NCBI GenBank assembly: GCA_020073145.1 | Contig: JAIQFS010000003.1 | Span: forward strand, 1 to 64,000 | Length of the DNA stretch: 64,000 nucleotides | DNA from: Terriglobia bacterium | GTDB taxonomy: Bacteria > Acidobacteriota > Terriglobia > Bryobacterales > Bryobacteraceae | Direction of reading: 5' to 3' | In this document: one piece after another, positions 1 through 7,921 of the stretch | Numbering within the stretch: position 1 is the first letter of the stretch | Layout of the letters: each line of letters begins with the position of its first letter | The notes under the pieces: generated by a model | Seen by the model: the letters and a program-made list of their open reading frames with translations, nothing else | The model's database searches: none | What the model was told of the DNA's origin: nothing | Made by a program: the position numbers and the translations under genes

Positions 1-416
1 GTTTGCTCGCACCCTCTCTTCCGGCGAGATATAGCTGTACATGTCGGCTTGCTGACGATCATTTCCGCGCATGCAGATTAGACGATCACAACATCTCAGG
101 CGTAACTCGTTCCACACCCGTTTTTCCGCAAACTGCTAGAGTAAGGCTATTCGATCCAAGAAGCAGGCATTATTGACATAGTCCTTGGGTGGGCTGACCT
201 TCGCGAAATTCGAGCAGGGGCCGAAGGCAACACGGCGCATCACAGAACATCCGGAACAACCCTGCCTCTCACGCGCGATGCTGCTTAGCGGCACACTGAA
301 ACGCGTGTTATGACATCAGCATAAATCCAAGCTAGCAAACCCACGCAGTGGTATATTGCGAGACTTAGTAAGCTAATCGACCAAGGCGAAATCTGACCGG
401 GATCGCCTGGCCCAAT
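1..416. other. No gene recognised at left end
   Basis: I see no convincing coding frame, RNA gene or repeat in this stretch. A TTGACA hexamer occurs near 173-178, but no matching -10 box lies 16-18 bases downstream. The sequence is less G+C-rich than the gene-filled parts of the window. Confidence 0.5.
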
Positions 417-620
417 TTAGTGCTTTCCGGCCCCGGCAAATACCTCGCTGCATTTGATGCACTCGTCCCCTTCGAGACGCGTAATGGTTCGGGCAGAGCC
501 GAGAATCTTGGTGATCTTCAAGCCGCACAGAGCCAGGTCGCCTGTGCCATTTTGACCCTTCGCTTCCAGGCTCAGATGGGATTTGGGATGACGGGTAAGG
601 CGGAACTTCCAAAAGATCAT
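417..620 (-). CDS. Small hypothetical protein, possible zinc-binding C...CxxC
   Basis: A 67-residue ORF of unknown function. The only recognisable feature is a Cys-Gly pair near residue 33 followed about 25 residues later by a Cys-x-x-Cys pair (CIKC), a spacing seen in many very short bacterial zinc-ribbon-like proteins. There is no signal peptide or membrane segment. It lies divergent to the small gene at 710. A longer reading frame covers the opposite side of this locus but is low in complexity (Val-Pro runs) and looks like a shadow. The protein-like composition is the main argument for it; there is no clear Shine-Dalgarno sequence. Confidence 0.4.
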   Translation of the reverse strand: MIFWKFRLTRHPKSHLSLEAKGQNGTGDLALCGLKITKILGSARTITRLEGDECIKCSEVFAGAGKH

Positions 621-709
621 TGTTTATGATAGCACATATCCGCGCCCAGAAGCACCCAGCCTCGCGGCGAACCGCGCGGCACTTAGGCAGACGTGGTAAA
701 CTGGGGTAA

Positions 710-973
710 ATGAAGCAGATCACCGTCAGTCTATCGCGAGAACAGCTGGAAATCCTCTTAACCTTGACCGATAACCAGCTGTTTCGCATGAAATATATTG
801 ACCCTAAAATGCCGGGGCATAAGGCCCGCCCGGAAGACCTGGAGAACGCCCGGACGGCCGTCCGGGTACTAAATGACGCCCTCAGCAAGGTGAGAGGGTT
901 CGGCACGGGAACAGGCACGGGAACAACGGATAGACGACAGATCAGCATCCAGCGGAACGGTTCCGGCAACTGA
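710..973 (+). CDS. Small hypothetical protein, helical, Gly-Thr tail
   Basis: An 87-residue protein of unknown function. Residues 1-62 have the charged/hydrophobic periodicity of a small helical protein, beginning MKQITVSLSREQLEILL. The tail after about residue 64 is a Gly-Thr repeat encoded by two perfect copies of a 12-base unit (902-913 and 914-925), a likely slippage site. A short G-run (GGGG) ends about four bases before the ATG and could be a weak ribosome-binding site. No family is recognised. Confidence 0.45.
   Translation: MKQITVSLSREQLEILLTLTDNQLFRMKYIDPKMPGHKARPEDLENARTAVRVLNDALSKVRGFGTGTGTGTTDRRQISIQRNGSGN
902..925. repeat. 12-bp tandem repeat, two copies
   Basis: The unit GGCACGGGAACA occurs twice with no gap inside the 3' part of the small gene at 710-973 and encodes Gly-Thr repeats. 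Twelve is a multiple of three, so copy changes would stay in frame. Confidence 0.8.
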
Positions 974-1257
974 GGACGTGAGAGGCCGTGACCATCGATG
1001 TGAAGCGGGTTACGGTTTGCCGTCATCGGTTCAGCTATGTGGCCCGTGCGAATCAACGCGATTGAGGCGCCAGCCTGTAGCTCGTAGCCTCGATGGTCGT
1101 TTTAGTTTCGAACTTGACTATCGGAACTTCGTGATACACTAAAGACTGGATTTGAGGATCCCGCCGATTTAAGGCTGACTTGTATAGCCGCTCTCGCTAA
1201 ATTCGTCCACCTTTCCAATTAGCCCGTCGTCAAACCAGTAAAGGACATTACTCGTAC

Positions 1258-1551
1258 ATGAAGAACATCTTTGTAGGGAATCTCAGCTTCGGAGCCACGG
1301 AAGTCTCCGTACGCTCTCTGTTTGAAACGCACGGCACCGTCGGACGGGTCAATATCGTGACCGATCGCGACACAGGCCAGCCCCGTGGCTTTGGATTCGT
1401 CGAAATGAACGACGACGGCGAGGGCGAGAAGGCCATTGCCGCGCTAAACGGCACGGATTTGGATGGCCGAACGCTGAATGTGAACGAAGCCCGCCCCAAG
1501 ACGGAACGAGCGGGCGGCGGTGGCGGCGGCTTTCGAGCCAAGCGCTGGTAA
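1258..1551 (+). CDS. RRM-domain RNA-binding protein
   Basis: A 97-residue single RNA-recognition-motif protein of the short bacterial/cyanobacterial Rbp type. RNP2 is IFVGNL (residues 4-9) and RNP1 is RGFGFVEM (about residues 43-50), with aromatic residues in the usual RNA-stacking positions. The fold ends near residue 80 and is followed by a short Gly-rich tail (a run of six or seven Gly) ending RAKRW, typical of this family. It probably binds single-stranded RNA in the cytoplasm as a chaperone or post-transcriptional regulator. AAAGGA lies about 12 bases before the ATG. It stands alone as a single-gene unit. Confidence 0.93.
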   Translation: MKNIFVGNLSFGATEVSVRSLFETHGTVGRVNIVTDRDTGQPRGFGFVEMNDDGEGEKAIAALNGTDLDGRTLNVNEARPKTERAGGGGGGFRAKRW

Positions 1552-1611
1552 CGGCCTACCGCAATCGCGCTCCTTGCGCGCGCCAGTCTAGCACCAGAGG
1601 AGTTCCCCGGC

Positions 1612-1728
1612 TCACTTGCCCTTCGGACGGGGCTGGGGTGCCGGGCTGTGCTCGCAGATTTCTTCAGCCTCGGCGATCTTGCGGTAATTGCTGCTCGTGG
1701 AATAGGCTCGGCGCGCGGCCTTCAACGG
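1612..1728 (-). pseudogene. fmdB-family 3' remnant
   Basis: Read on the minus strand, this stretch encodes about 37 residues ending in a stop that match the C-terminal third of the intact FmdB protein at 7575-7853 (shared blocks KAARRAYSTSSN, AEAEEI, EHSPAP and a Pro-Arg-Lys tail). The N-terminal zinc-ribbon part is absent: homology stops at about 1728, exactly where the permease fragment begins. It is therefore the tail of a lost paralogue and not a gene. Confidence 0.85.
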
Positions 1729-2093
1729 GTGTCCACATCGCCGCTCTCGGAATGCTGTCGGCGACGATCGCCGCACTCGGCTTGCTCCGCTTCTAGAAGC
1801 TGCGCTTCACCTGCTCCTACCAGCCGCGTTTACTACCATCCCCATCAAGATCCTGATGGGTTCGCTGGCGATTCTCCTGATCCTTAACCTGGGCGTCCCG
1901 TGGGAGCGGCAGGCGCTCGAAGACCCCGCCGGCCGCGTGATGATGCTCGCATTCTCTGCCTGGCAGCCGCCTTGGCCCGGTGGCGCGCTTCGGCCCGAAG
2001 CACGGTCCGAGATGGCCGCGGTGCAGTTTGACGACCCGCTTCCTCCCCCAGTCTTCCCTTTGGGTATTCACCGAGACGGCGTGATGCCGATCG
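1727..2093 (+). pseudogene. ABC-permease 3' remnant
   Basis: This is a degenerate copy of the last ~125 codons of the permease gene at 2947-5802 (compare its 5420-5800). Shared blocks are FTCSYQ, AAVQFDDPLPP and VFPL-IH-DGV-PM/I. It contains an in-frame TAG at about 1795 and at least one frameshift after FTCSYQ, so it cannot be expressed as a permease. Its left edge abuts the fmdB remnant base to base, and its right edge runs into the promoter of the intact ABC operon. Confidence 0.85.
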
Positions 2094-2104
2094 CAGCGCC
2101 TCGG

Positions 2105-2133
2105 TTGACTCGATACTCGGAATCCGATATAAC
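2105..2133 (+). promoter_or_regulatory. Sigma-70 promoter of the ABC exporter operon
   Basis: TTGACT (2105-2110) and TATAAC (2128-2133) are separated by 17 bases and match the housekeeping consensus at 5 of 6 positions each. A start site near 2140 would give a leader of about 35 bases before the ATPase gene at 2175, which is preceded by GGGAGGGG. Confidence 0.7.
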
Positions 2134-2147
2134 TAATTCCGAGTATC
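2112..2147. promoter_or_regulatory. 12-bp inverted repeat, candidate operator
   Basis: GATACTCGGAAT (2112-2123) and ATTCCGAGTATC (2136-2147) are perfect reverse complements around a 12-base spacer. The left arm lies in the promoter spacer, the loop contains the -10 box and the right arm covers the expected start site, which is where a repressor dimer or tetramer would block initiation. The regulator is not encoded nearby. Confidence 0.65.
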
Positions 2148-2174
2148 AAGGCCGCCGCCGGCCGGGAGGGGAAA

Positions 2175-2939
2175 ATGCTCGAATTGCGCAACGTCTCCAA
2201 GCGCTTCACCGGCGTCATCGCCGTCGACCAGGTCAGCTTTACGGCCCGCGCCGGAGAAGTCACCGGCTACCTGGGGCCGAACGGCTCCGGCAAGTCCACC
2301 ACCATGAAAATGATCACGGGCCTGCTCGACTTGACCTCGGGCGAGATCCTGTTCGAAGGCGCGCGCATCCAGAACGACCTCATCGCATACAAGAGACGGA
2401 TGGGCTACGTGCCCGAAGAGCCGCACCTGTACTCACACCTTACCGGCCTGGAATACCTGGTGATGATCGGACAGTTGCGCAACATGCCCGGGAAGCCGAC
2501 GGCCGATCGCATCGACGGCCTGCTGCGCTTGTTCTCGCTGCACGGCGACCGGCACTCGCCCATCTCGGCGTATTCCAAAGGCATGCGCCAAAAGATCCTG
2601 CTGTCGGCCGCCTTGCTGCACAATCCCGATTTGATCCTGCTCGACGAGCCGTTTTCCGGGCTCGACGTGGCCTCAGCTCTGGTGATGCGCAGCCTGATCC
2701 AGGAACTGGCCGCGCGCGGCAAGGTCGTGCTCTTCAGCTCGCATGAGCTCGAGACGGTGGAACGCGTCTGCTCGCACGTGGTAATTCTGCATCGCGGGAA
2801 GCTGGTGGCGGACGATTCCATCGAAAGCCTGCGCACTCTGATGGCGCTGCCCAAACTCGAAGATATCTTCTCCCAGCTCGCCGTGGACACCGACCCGGCC
2901 GCGGTCTCGCGCGAGATCGCCGACCTGATCCGTGCCTGA
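2175..2939 (+). CDS. ABC transporter ATP-binding protein
   Basis: A 254-residue single ATPase domain that would power the permease encoded immediately downstream. Visible motifs: Walker A GPNGSGKST (about residues 35-43), a degenerate signature SKGMRQK (about 133-139), Walker B LILLDEPFSGLD (about 152-163) and the switch histidine in SSHELE. It resembles the ABC-2 type (CcmA/NatA-like) export ATPases. The ribosome-binding site GGGAGGGG sits just before the ATG. The gene ends at 2939 and the permease start follows 7 bases later, so the two are co-transcribed. The exported substrate cannot be deduced from the sequence. Confidence 0.95.
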   Translation: MLELRNVSKRFTGVIAVDQVSFTARAGEVTGYLGPNGSGKSTTMKMITGLLDLTSGEILFEGARIQNDLIAYKRRMGYVPEEPHLYSHLTGLEYLVMIGQLRNMPGKPTADRIDGLLRLFSLHGDRHSPISAYSKGMRQKILLSAALLHNPDLILLDEPFSGLDVASALVMRSLIQELAARGKVVLFSSHELETVERVCSHVVILHRGKLVADDSIESLRTLMALPKLEDIFSQLAVDTDPAAVSREIADLIRA

Positions 2940-2946
2940 GGCGCTC

Positions 2947-5802
2947 ATGAGCAGACAGCAATTCCGCGTCCTCTATCGCGAGTTCCTCTTCCGCATGGTC
3001 GATCTGGAGCTGATCGCGCCCGAAGGCGACATGACCCGCCTGCTCGGCCAGTTCGCCGCCCTGCTCATCTTCCTCAGCCTGGGCTGCTCGCTAATCGCCA
3101 TTCTCTTCGCCGACGGCCGCCAGGGGGGTGCCGGCGCGCTCATGACGGCATGGGGCAACGAGCACTTCCTGATCTCCACCACCATGCTGGTGGTCGGTCT
3201 GTTCGCCGTATTGAGCTGGGACTCCACCTTCCCCAACCGGCGCGAAGTGATGGTTCTGGCGCCCCTGCCCCTGCGCGCCCGCACCCTCTTCCTCGCTAAA
3301 GTCGCGGCCGTCGCCACCGCCCTGAGCCTCACCGTGGTCACCCTCCACCTGGTCTCCGGAATCGCCTGGCCGTATGCCTTGACCATTCGCGCCGACGTGC
3401 GCGCCGCCCCTGCGCCCACTTACGATCCGGCTCTCCCGCCGGTGGATGCGGCCGGTGTGCAGGCGGTTCTCGACCACGACCTGGCCCGGGGAAATCCGCC
3501 CGCCCTCGCCCTCTTCGCCCCCGGATCGACCGGCGGGGTCGCCATCGGCGTCCTGCAGCACGGCGTCCGGCGTGTCTTCTCCTATGGAACCGCCAAGCCC
3601 GACTCCATCCTCCAAATCGGGTCCATTACCAAGACCTTCACCGGTCTCCTGCTGGCCCAGATGGTCGCCCAGGATCGCGTAGGTTGGCGCGGCTTGGATG
3701 AACCCGTCCGCACCCTGCTGCCGGACGGCGCCGTCCGCCGGCCCATCGGCTATGAGATCACGTTGCTCGATCTGGCCACGCACCACTCCGGCTTGCCGCC
3801 GATCCCCGACAACGTCAGCCCCTACGACACCGGCGCGGGCGCCCACTATCATGCCGCCGATCTCTACGACTTCGTGAAGCGGCATGGCCTCGCCCGGCCC
3901 CCTGATGTGAGCTTCGAGTACAGCAATCTCAATTTCGCCCTGCTCGGCCAGGCGCTTTCCAACCGCGCACAAGCGAGTTATGCGGACCTGATGAGGAGCC
4001 AGATCACCGGCCCGCTGGGCATGCCGGACACGGCGCTATCCTTGTCGCCCGAACAACGCGCGCGCCTCATTCAGGGGCACGATAGCCTGCTGCGTCCGGT
4101 CGCACCGATGGTTCTCGACGTCCTCGCGGGCGCCGGCGCCCTCGACTCTACTGCGGGCGACATGCTGCGCTACCTGGACGCCCAGTTGCATCCGGAGCAG
4201 GTCGCTGCCGATCCCGCGTTTCCCGGCTCCGCCACCCTGGCCGCCGCGCTGGCACAAACGCACCAACTGCACGCCGACGCCGGGCCGGGCCAGCGCATCG
4301 CCCTCGCCTGGGCTTATGACACCCAGGCCGGCGTCTATTGGCACAACGGCGCCACCGCGGGGTACACCGCCTACGCGTACTTCGACCCCCGGCATGACTC
4401 CGCCGCCGTCGTGCTGCTCAACCGCTTGGACGCGGTGACCGCCTTCGCCGATCGGCTGGGCCTGCACCTGCGCCAGCGTCTGGCGGGGCAGCCGGCCATT
4501 TCGCTCGGTAGCGTCGTGATTCCCGCCGCCGGAGGCCTGCCGGGCTGGCTGCGGTCCCTCGCCGCCTACTGGATCACCATGTTCGCCGCCGGCACCTTCA
4601 TCTTTTGCTGCGTCCTCGGCGTGCAGGGGCTGGCCGCGCAACTGCTGCCGCGCCGCCAATTCCTGCGCCTGTCGTCGATCCTGCAGATGGCCGCCTTCTG
4701 CCTCTTCGTCGGCGTGTATTTCCTGGAGCCTCCGGTGATCGCCACCCTCAATTTCGATCCGGATCCGCGGCTGCTGGCCTGGCTCCCCTCGTACTGGTTT
4801 CTGGGAATGTTCCAGCAGATGAGCGGCAGCCTTCACCCCGCCCTGGCCCCGCTGGCTCGGCGCGCCTGGGAGGCCTTGGTGTTGGTCGCCGGTATCACCG
4901 CCGGGGCCTACCTGCTGTCCTACATGCGCACGCTGCGCAAGATTGTCGAGGAGCCCGACATCGTCCCCACCGTCCGCGGCCTCCATGGGCTGCCGCGCTT
5001 CGGCAACGCCTTCCAAACCGCCATCGCCCAATTCAGTATCCGCACCCTGCTGCGCAGCCGGCAGCACCGGGTCATCCTGGCGTTTTATGCCGGCATCGGT
5101 TTCGGCCTCACCATCCTGTTCCTGCGCGCGTCCGCGGCCGGGCAGCAGTTCTTCGCGGTTTCTGCCGCCGCCCGCTGGCAGCGGGCCAGCATCCCGGTGC
5201 TCACTTCCAGTCTCGTGCTGATGAGCTTCTGGGTGTTCGGAGTACGTATGGTCTTCGCCATGCCCCTGGAGATCCGGGCCAACTGGATTTTCCGGACGCT
5301 GCCGCTGGGCGGTCCGTCCCAGTGCCTGGCCGCCAGCCGCCGCGCGCTCTACGTGATGACCGTGGCTCCGATGTTCGCCGTCTCCGGCACCCTCTTCCTC
5401 TGGATGTGGCCCTGGCGGCCCGCCGCTATCCACACCGCCGCCCTCACCCTGCTCAGCACCGTCTTCGTCGAGCTGAGCCTGCACGGTTTCCTCAAGCTCC
5501 CCTTCACCTGCTCCTACCAGCCCGGCAAGCGCAACATGCACATCATGATCCTGTGCGCGGTCCTGGTTTTGGCGGTCGTCAACTCCGCTGTCCGCTGGGA
5601 GCGCGACTCCCTGGAAGACCCGCCGCGCACCGCGCTGATGCTCGTGATGCTGGCCGGGGCCGCGGCGTTGGCCCGCTGGCGTGCCTCCGCCGAGGCGCAC
5701 TCGGAACTGGCCGCGGTGCAGTTCGACGACCCGCTGCCTCCCACAGTCTTCCCTTTGGATATTCACAAAGACGGCGTAACGCCCATGCCGGCCGCGGACT
5801 GA
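2947..5802 (+). CDS. ABC-2-like permease with inserted beta-lactamase-type serine hydrolase domain
   Basis: A 951-residue fusion. Residues 1-145 have about three membrane segments in permease style. Residues ~155-515 form a class C beta-lactamase/DD-peptidase-like domain with S226-x-x-K229 (GSITKTF), Y325-S-N and H466-N-G, so all three catalytic motifs are present. After residue ~525 several further membrane segments resume and run to a hydrophilic tail. The hydrolase therefore sits in the loop after the third membrane segment, probably extracytoplasmic. The ATG at 2947 is preferred over an upstream GTG at 2932 because TGAGG lies 5 bases before it. It pairs with the ATPase at 2175. A truncated, frameshifted copy of its 3' end lies upstream at 1727-2093. 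Antibiotic resistance is not implied: this family is mostly peptidases and esterases. Confidence 0.88.
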   Translation: MSRQQFRVLYREFLFRMVDLELIAPEGDMTRLLGQFAALLIFLSLGCSLIAILFADGRQGGAGALMTAWGNEHFLISTTMLVVGLFAVLSWDSTFPNRREVMVLAPLPLRARTLFLAKVAAVATALSLTVVTLHLVSGIAWPYALTIRADVRAAPAPTYDPALPPVDAAGVQAVLDHDLARGNPPALALFAPGSTGGVAIGVLQHGVRRVFSYGTAKPDSILQIGSITKTFTGLLLAQMVAQDRVGWRGLDEPVRTLLPDGAVRRPIGYEITLLDLATHHSGLPPIPDNVSPYDTGAGAHYHAADLYDFVKRHGLARPPDVSFEYSNLNFALLGQALSNRAQASYADLMRSQITGPLGMPDTALSLSPEQRARLIQGHDSLLRPVAPMVLDVLAGAGALDSTAGDMLRYLDAQLHPEQVAADPAFPGSATLAAALAQTHQLHADAGPGQRIALAWAYDTQAGVYWHNGATAGYTAYAYFDPRHDSAAVVLLNRLDAVTAFADRLGLHLRQRLAGQPAISLGSVVIPAAGGLPGWLRSLAAYWITMFAAGTFIFCCVLGVQGLAAQLLPRRQFLRLSSILQMAAFCLFVGVYFLEPPVIATLNFDPDPRLLAWLPSYWFLGMFQQMSGSLHPALAPLARRAWEALVLVAGITAGAYLLSYMRTLRKIVEEPDIVPTVRGLHGLPRFGNAFQTAIAQFSIRTLLRSRQHRVILAFYAGIGFGLTILFLRASAAGQQFFAVSAAARWQRASIPVLTSSLVLMSFWVFGVRMVFAMPLEIRANWIFRTLPLGGPSQCLAASRRALYVMTVAPMFAVSGTLFLWMWPWRPAAIHTAALTLLSTVFVELSLHGFLKLPFTCSYQPGKRNMHIMILCAVLVLAVVNSAVRWERDSLEDPPRTALMLVMLAGAAALARWRASAEAHSELAAVQFDDPLPPTVFPLDIHKDGVTPMPAAD

Positions 5803-5829
5803 GGAAAGGCGGGCGGCTTCCCCTGCCCC

Positions 5830-6864
5830 TTACTTCCCAACCAGGTGCTTCACGTCCCGATTGTTCTCCGTGCAGACGTACTCCATCATCTCCTCGCCGG
5901 GCGCGAGGTTCCAGGTGGCGTTCACCACCCACGGCTTCACGAACGTGCCGGGGTCTTCCATGATGATCTGTACGTCCAGGTGGGCCAGGTCGCGGCGCGT
6001 GTAGCGCTCGGTCACGTGCAATTGCTCGGTGTGGGAATAATCGCCCAGCCAGCTTTTGTTGTTGTAGCCGACGCTATCCACCACCAGCGTGTCTCCTTCC
6101 CAGTGGCCGACGGAATGACCCATCCAGGTGGGTTTGAGATCCTTGGGATGCGGCCGGCCATCAAGATAGATCTGGCGGTAGCCGGGCAGGTCTTCGAACA
6201 GCAGGACCAGCAGCGTGGGCGTCTCGACCAGCTTCCAGAGCAGCGGTCCCGTGGGCGGCGTGCTGCTCGGAAGGCAGAACACGGAGGGGCTGTCGATGCC
6301 TTTGTTCTCGTGCCGCTGCTTGGCCAGCGCAGCCGCCGCGGGCAGCGCCTCCGGATCCTGCGGATTGAGGTCGTCGTTGCCGTTCCAGAGGCCCGAGAGA
6401 TCCGGTTTGCCGTCACGCATCCGCGGAACAGGGCCGTTGGTGCGCGCGTATCGGCTGCGTAGGTAGATCGAAGGGTCATCGCCCGGCGTGCCGAGATTGC
6501 CAGCCCACGCCATTTCGATATCCAGGCGGAGCCTTTCGCCCGCGTGCAGCACCAGGTCCTTCTTTTCGAATCGGTCGAGTGTGAAGCCGACGGCGGGTAC
6601 TGAGAGTTCGTAAGCCCCGGCGGGCAGATCCGGCATATTGTAGCTGCCGGATTCGGACGTGGTGGCGGTGTACATCGTCCCGCTGGCCGTGTTCTTCAAC
6701 TGCACCGGAATCGCGGGCACCGCCTCATGCCCGGGGTCGGTGATGACGCCGGTGAGCGACGCCCCGCCGCCTTGCGCCCGCAGGCAAGGAATCAGAAGGG
6801 CCAGCGCCACGAGCGCGCACCGGTCACTTGGCTGAAAGATGCGGAAGATCCTGGCTGTTCTCAT
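5830..6864 (-). CDS. Secreted protein with carboxypeptidase-regulatory-like domain
   Basis: About 344 residues. A signal-peptide-like N-terminus (MRTARIFRIF then ALVALALLIPCLRAQ) leads to a carboxypeptidase-regulatory/CNA-B-like beta domain (about residues 35-115 of this reading). A C-terminal domain of about 200 residues is shared with the neighbour at 6824-7558 (conserved HS-GHWEGDTL, YT/QRRDL, EYVC-EN). I do not recognise the C-terminal family; the architecture resembles secreted proteins common in Acidobacteria. The start overlaps the 3' end of the upstream gene by about 40 bases; a GTG at 6810 would avoid the overlap but shortens the signal peptide. Likely periplasmic or surface-exposed, function unknown. 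Confidence 0.8.
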   Translation of the reverse strand: MRTARIFRIFQPSDRCALVALALLIPCLRAQGGGASLTGVITDPGHEAVPAIPVQLKNTASGTMYTATTSESGSYNMPDLPAGAYELSVPAVGFTLDRFEKKDLVLHAGERLRLDIEMAWAGNLGTPGDDPSIYLRSRYARTNGPVPRMRDGKPDLSGLWNGNDDLNPQDPEALPAAAALAKQRHENKGIDSPSVFCLPSSTPPTGPLLWKLVETPTLLVLLFEDLPGYRQIYLDGRPHPKDLKPTWMGHSVGHWEGDTLVVDSVGYNNKSWLGDYSHTEQLHVTERYTRRDLAHLDVQIIMEDPGTFVKPWVVNATWNLAPGEEMMEYVCTENNRDVKHLVGK

Positions 6865-7558
6865 TGCAAACGTACTCCAGAACATCTTGGTTGGGCGCGA
6901 GCACCCACTCGTTGTGGATCTTCCACGGCCGCGTGAACGCCCCCGGATCCTGGATCGTGATGCGTACCTCCAAGTGCCCCAGATCGCGGCGCTGGTAGCG
7001 CTCCACGATGTGCAGCTTCTCGGTGTGTGGATACAGTTCGAGCCAGCTTCGATCGTTGAACCCGACGGTGTCGATCGCTAGCGTGTCGCCTTCCCAGTGC
7101 CCGATGGAATGGCCCATCCAGGAAGGGTCCGGATCCGCGGGATGCGCGCGTCCGTCGAGAAACACCTGGCGGTAGCCGATCACGTCCTTGAACATCTCGA
7201 GCAGCAGCGCCGGCGTCTCGACCACCTTGTAGACGCGCGCGCCCGCCAGCGGTATAGCGCTGGGAAGACAGTGCGACGCCGGGTTATCGACAATGTTGTC
7301 GCGCTGCTTGCGCTTTTGCATCACGGCGGCGGCCCAAGGCAACAAGGCGGGCTTTTCGGGGCTAAGCTCGTCGTTGCCCAGCCAGACGCCGGAGAAGTCG
7401 GGCCGCCCTTCGGGCGTGCGCGGCGCGGGACCCGCCGGCGGAGATAGAGGGCGGAGGCCGGCGCCGGTTTGCGACAAACCGGCCACCGAAAGCAGGACGG
7501 CTACGGCGATTGCGCCCGCCAAAAGTCTACCCGTGGCGCTCCACGACATGATTGGCAA
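6824..7558 (-). CDS. Secreted protein of unknown function, paralogue of neighbour
   Basis: A 244-residue protein with a signal peptide (residues 1 to ~30, hydrophobic core AGAIAVAVLLSVAGL) followed directly by the same ~200-residue domain as the next gene (shared GHWEGDTLAIDTVGFN-type segment, RRDLGHLEV, EYVCNEN). It lacks the carboxypeptidase-regulatory module of its paralogue, so one arose by domain gain or loss after tandem duplication. It begins 16 bases after the fmdB-like gene and overlaps the following gene, consistent with one operon. The function is unknown. Confidence 0.85.
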   Translation of the reverse strand: MPIMSWSATGRLLAGAIAVAVLLSVAGLSQTGAGLRPLSPPAGPAPRTPEGRPDFSGVWLGNDELSPEKPALLPWAAAVMQKRKQRDNIVDNPASHCLPSAIPLAGARVYKVVETPALLLEMFKDVIGYRQVFLDGRAHPADPDPSWMGHSIGHWEGDTLAIDTVGFNDRSWLELYPHTEKLHIVERYQRRDLGHLEVRITIQDPGAFTRPWKIHNEWVLAPNQDVLEYVCNENSQDLPHLSAK

Positions 7559-7574
7559 CGATTGTAACGCAGCC

Positions 7575-7853
7575 CTACTTGCGCTTGGGGCGCGGCGGCG
7601 GCGCGGGAGAGTGCTCGCGGATTTCCTCCGCTTCGGCGACCTTCTGGTCGCGAACGTTGCTGCTCGTGGAATAGGCGCGGCGCGCGGCCTTCACCCGAGC
7701 CTTGGTGATGGATTCGGAGCTCACAGCAAAGCCGGAGAGGAGCTGCTCCAGTTCCTGACTCCGACACTCGGGACACGCAGCCACCGTCGTCTTGAGCACC
7801 AACAACTCGAATTGATGGCCGCATTGGCGGCATTCGTATTCGTAGATCGGCAT
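7575..7853 (-). CDS. FmdB-family zinc ribbon protein
   Basis: A 92-residue member of the FmdB/putative regulatory zinc ribbon family. It starts MPIYEYEC, the family hallmark, and has two Cys-x-x-Cys knuckles (CRQC and CPEC, residues ~8-30) for one zinc ion. The tail is rich in Arg/Lys/Pro. An in-frame ATG lies eight codons upstream, but the family start fits MPIYEYEC. It leads the minus-strand operon with the two secreted proteins. A remnant of a second copy lies at 1612-1728. The family was originally linked to formamidase regulation, but most members have no proven role. Confidence 0.92.
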   Translation of the reverse strand: MPIYEYECRQCGHQFELLVLKTTVAACPECRSQELEQLLSGFAVSSESITKARVKAARRAYSTSSNVRDQKVAEAEEIREHSPAPPPRPKRK

Positions 7854-7921
7854 CGGCGGGGCTCCCATCGCGGCCAAAGCCGCGCCGCTGAACTGCGCAG
7901 CGCGGCCTCGCAGCGAACCAT

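Noticed and set aside
4036-5766. A 576-codon open frame on the minus strand opposite the permease gene
   Set aside because: Very rich in Gly, Gln, His and Glu, no domain, and fully explained as a shadow of the G+C-rich permease gene on the plus strand.
2947-5802. Antibiotic-resistance beta-lactamase gene
   Set aside because: The domain has class C-like motifs but is fused into an ABC permease. Most members of this superfamily are peptidases or esterases, so a resistance call is not supported.
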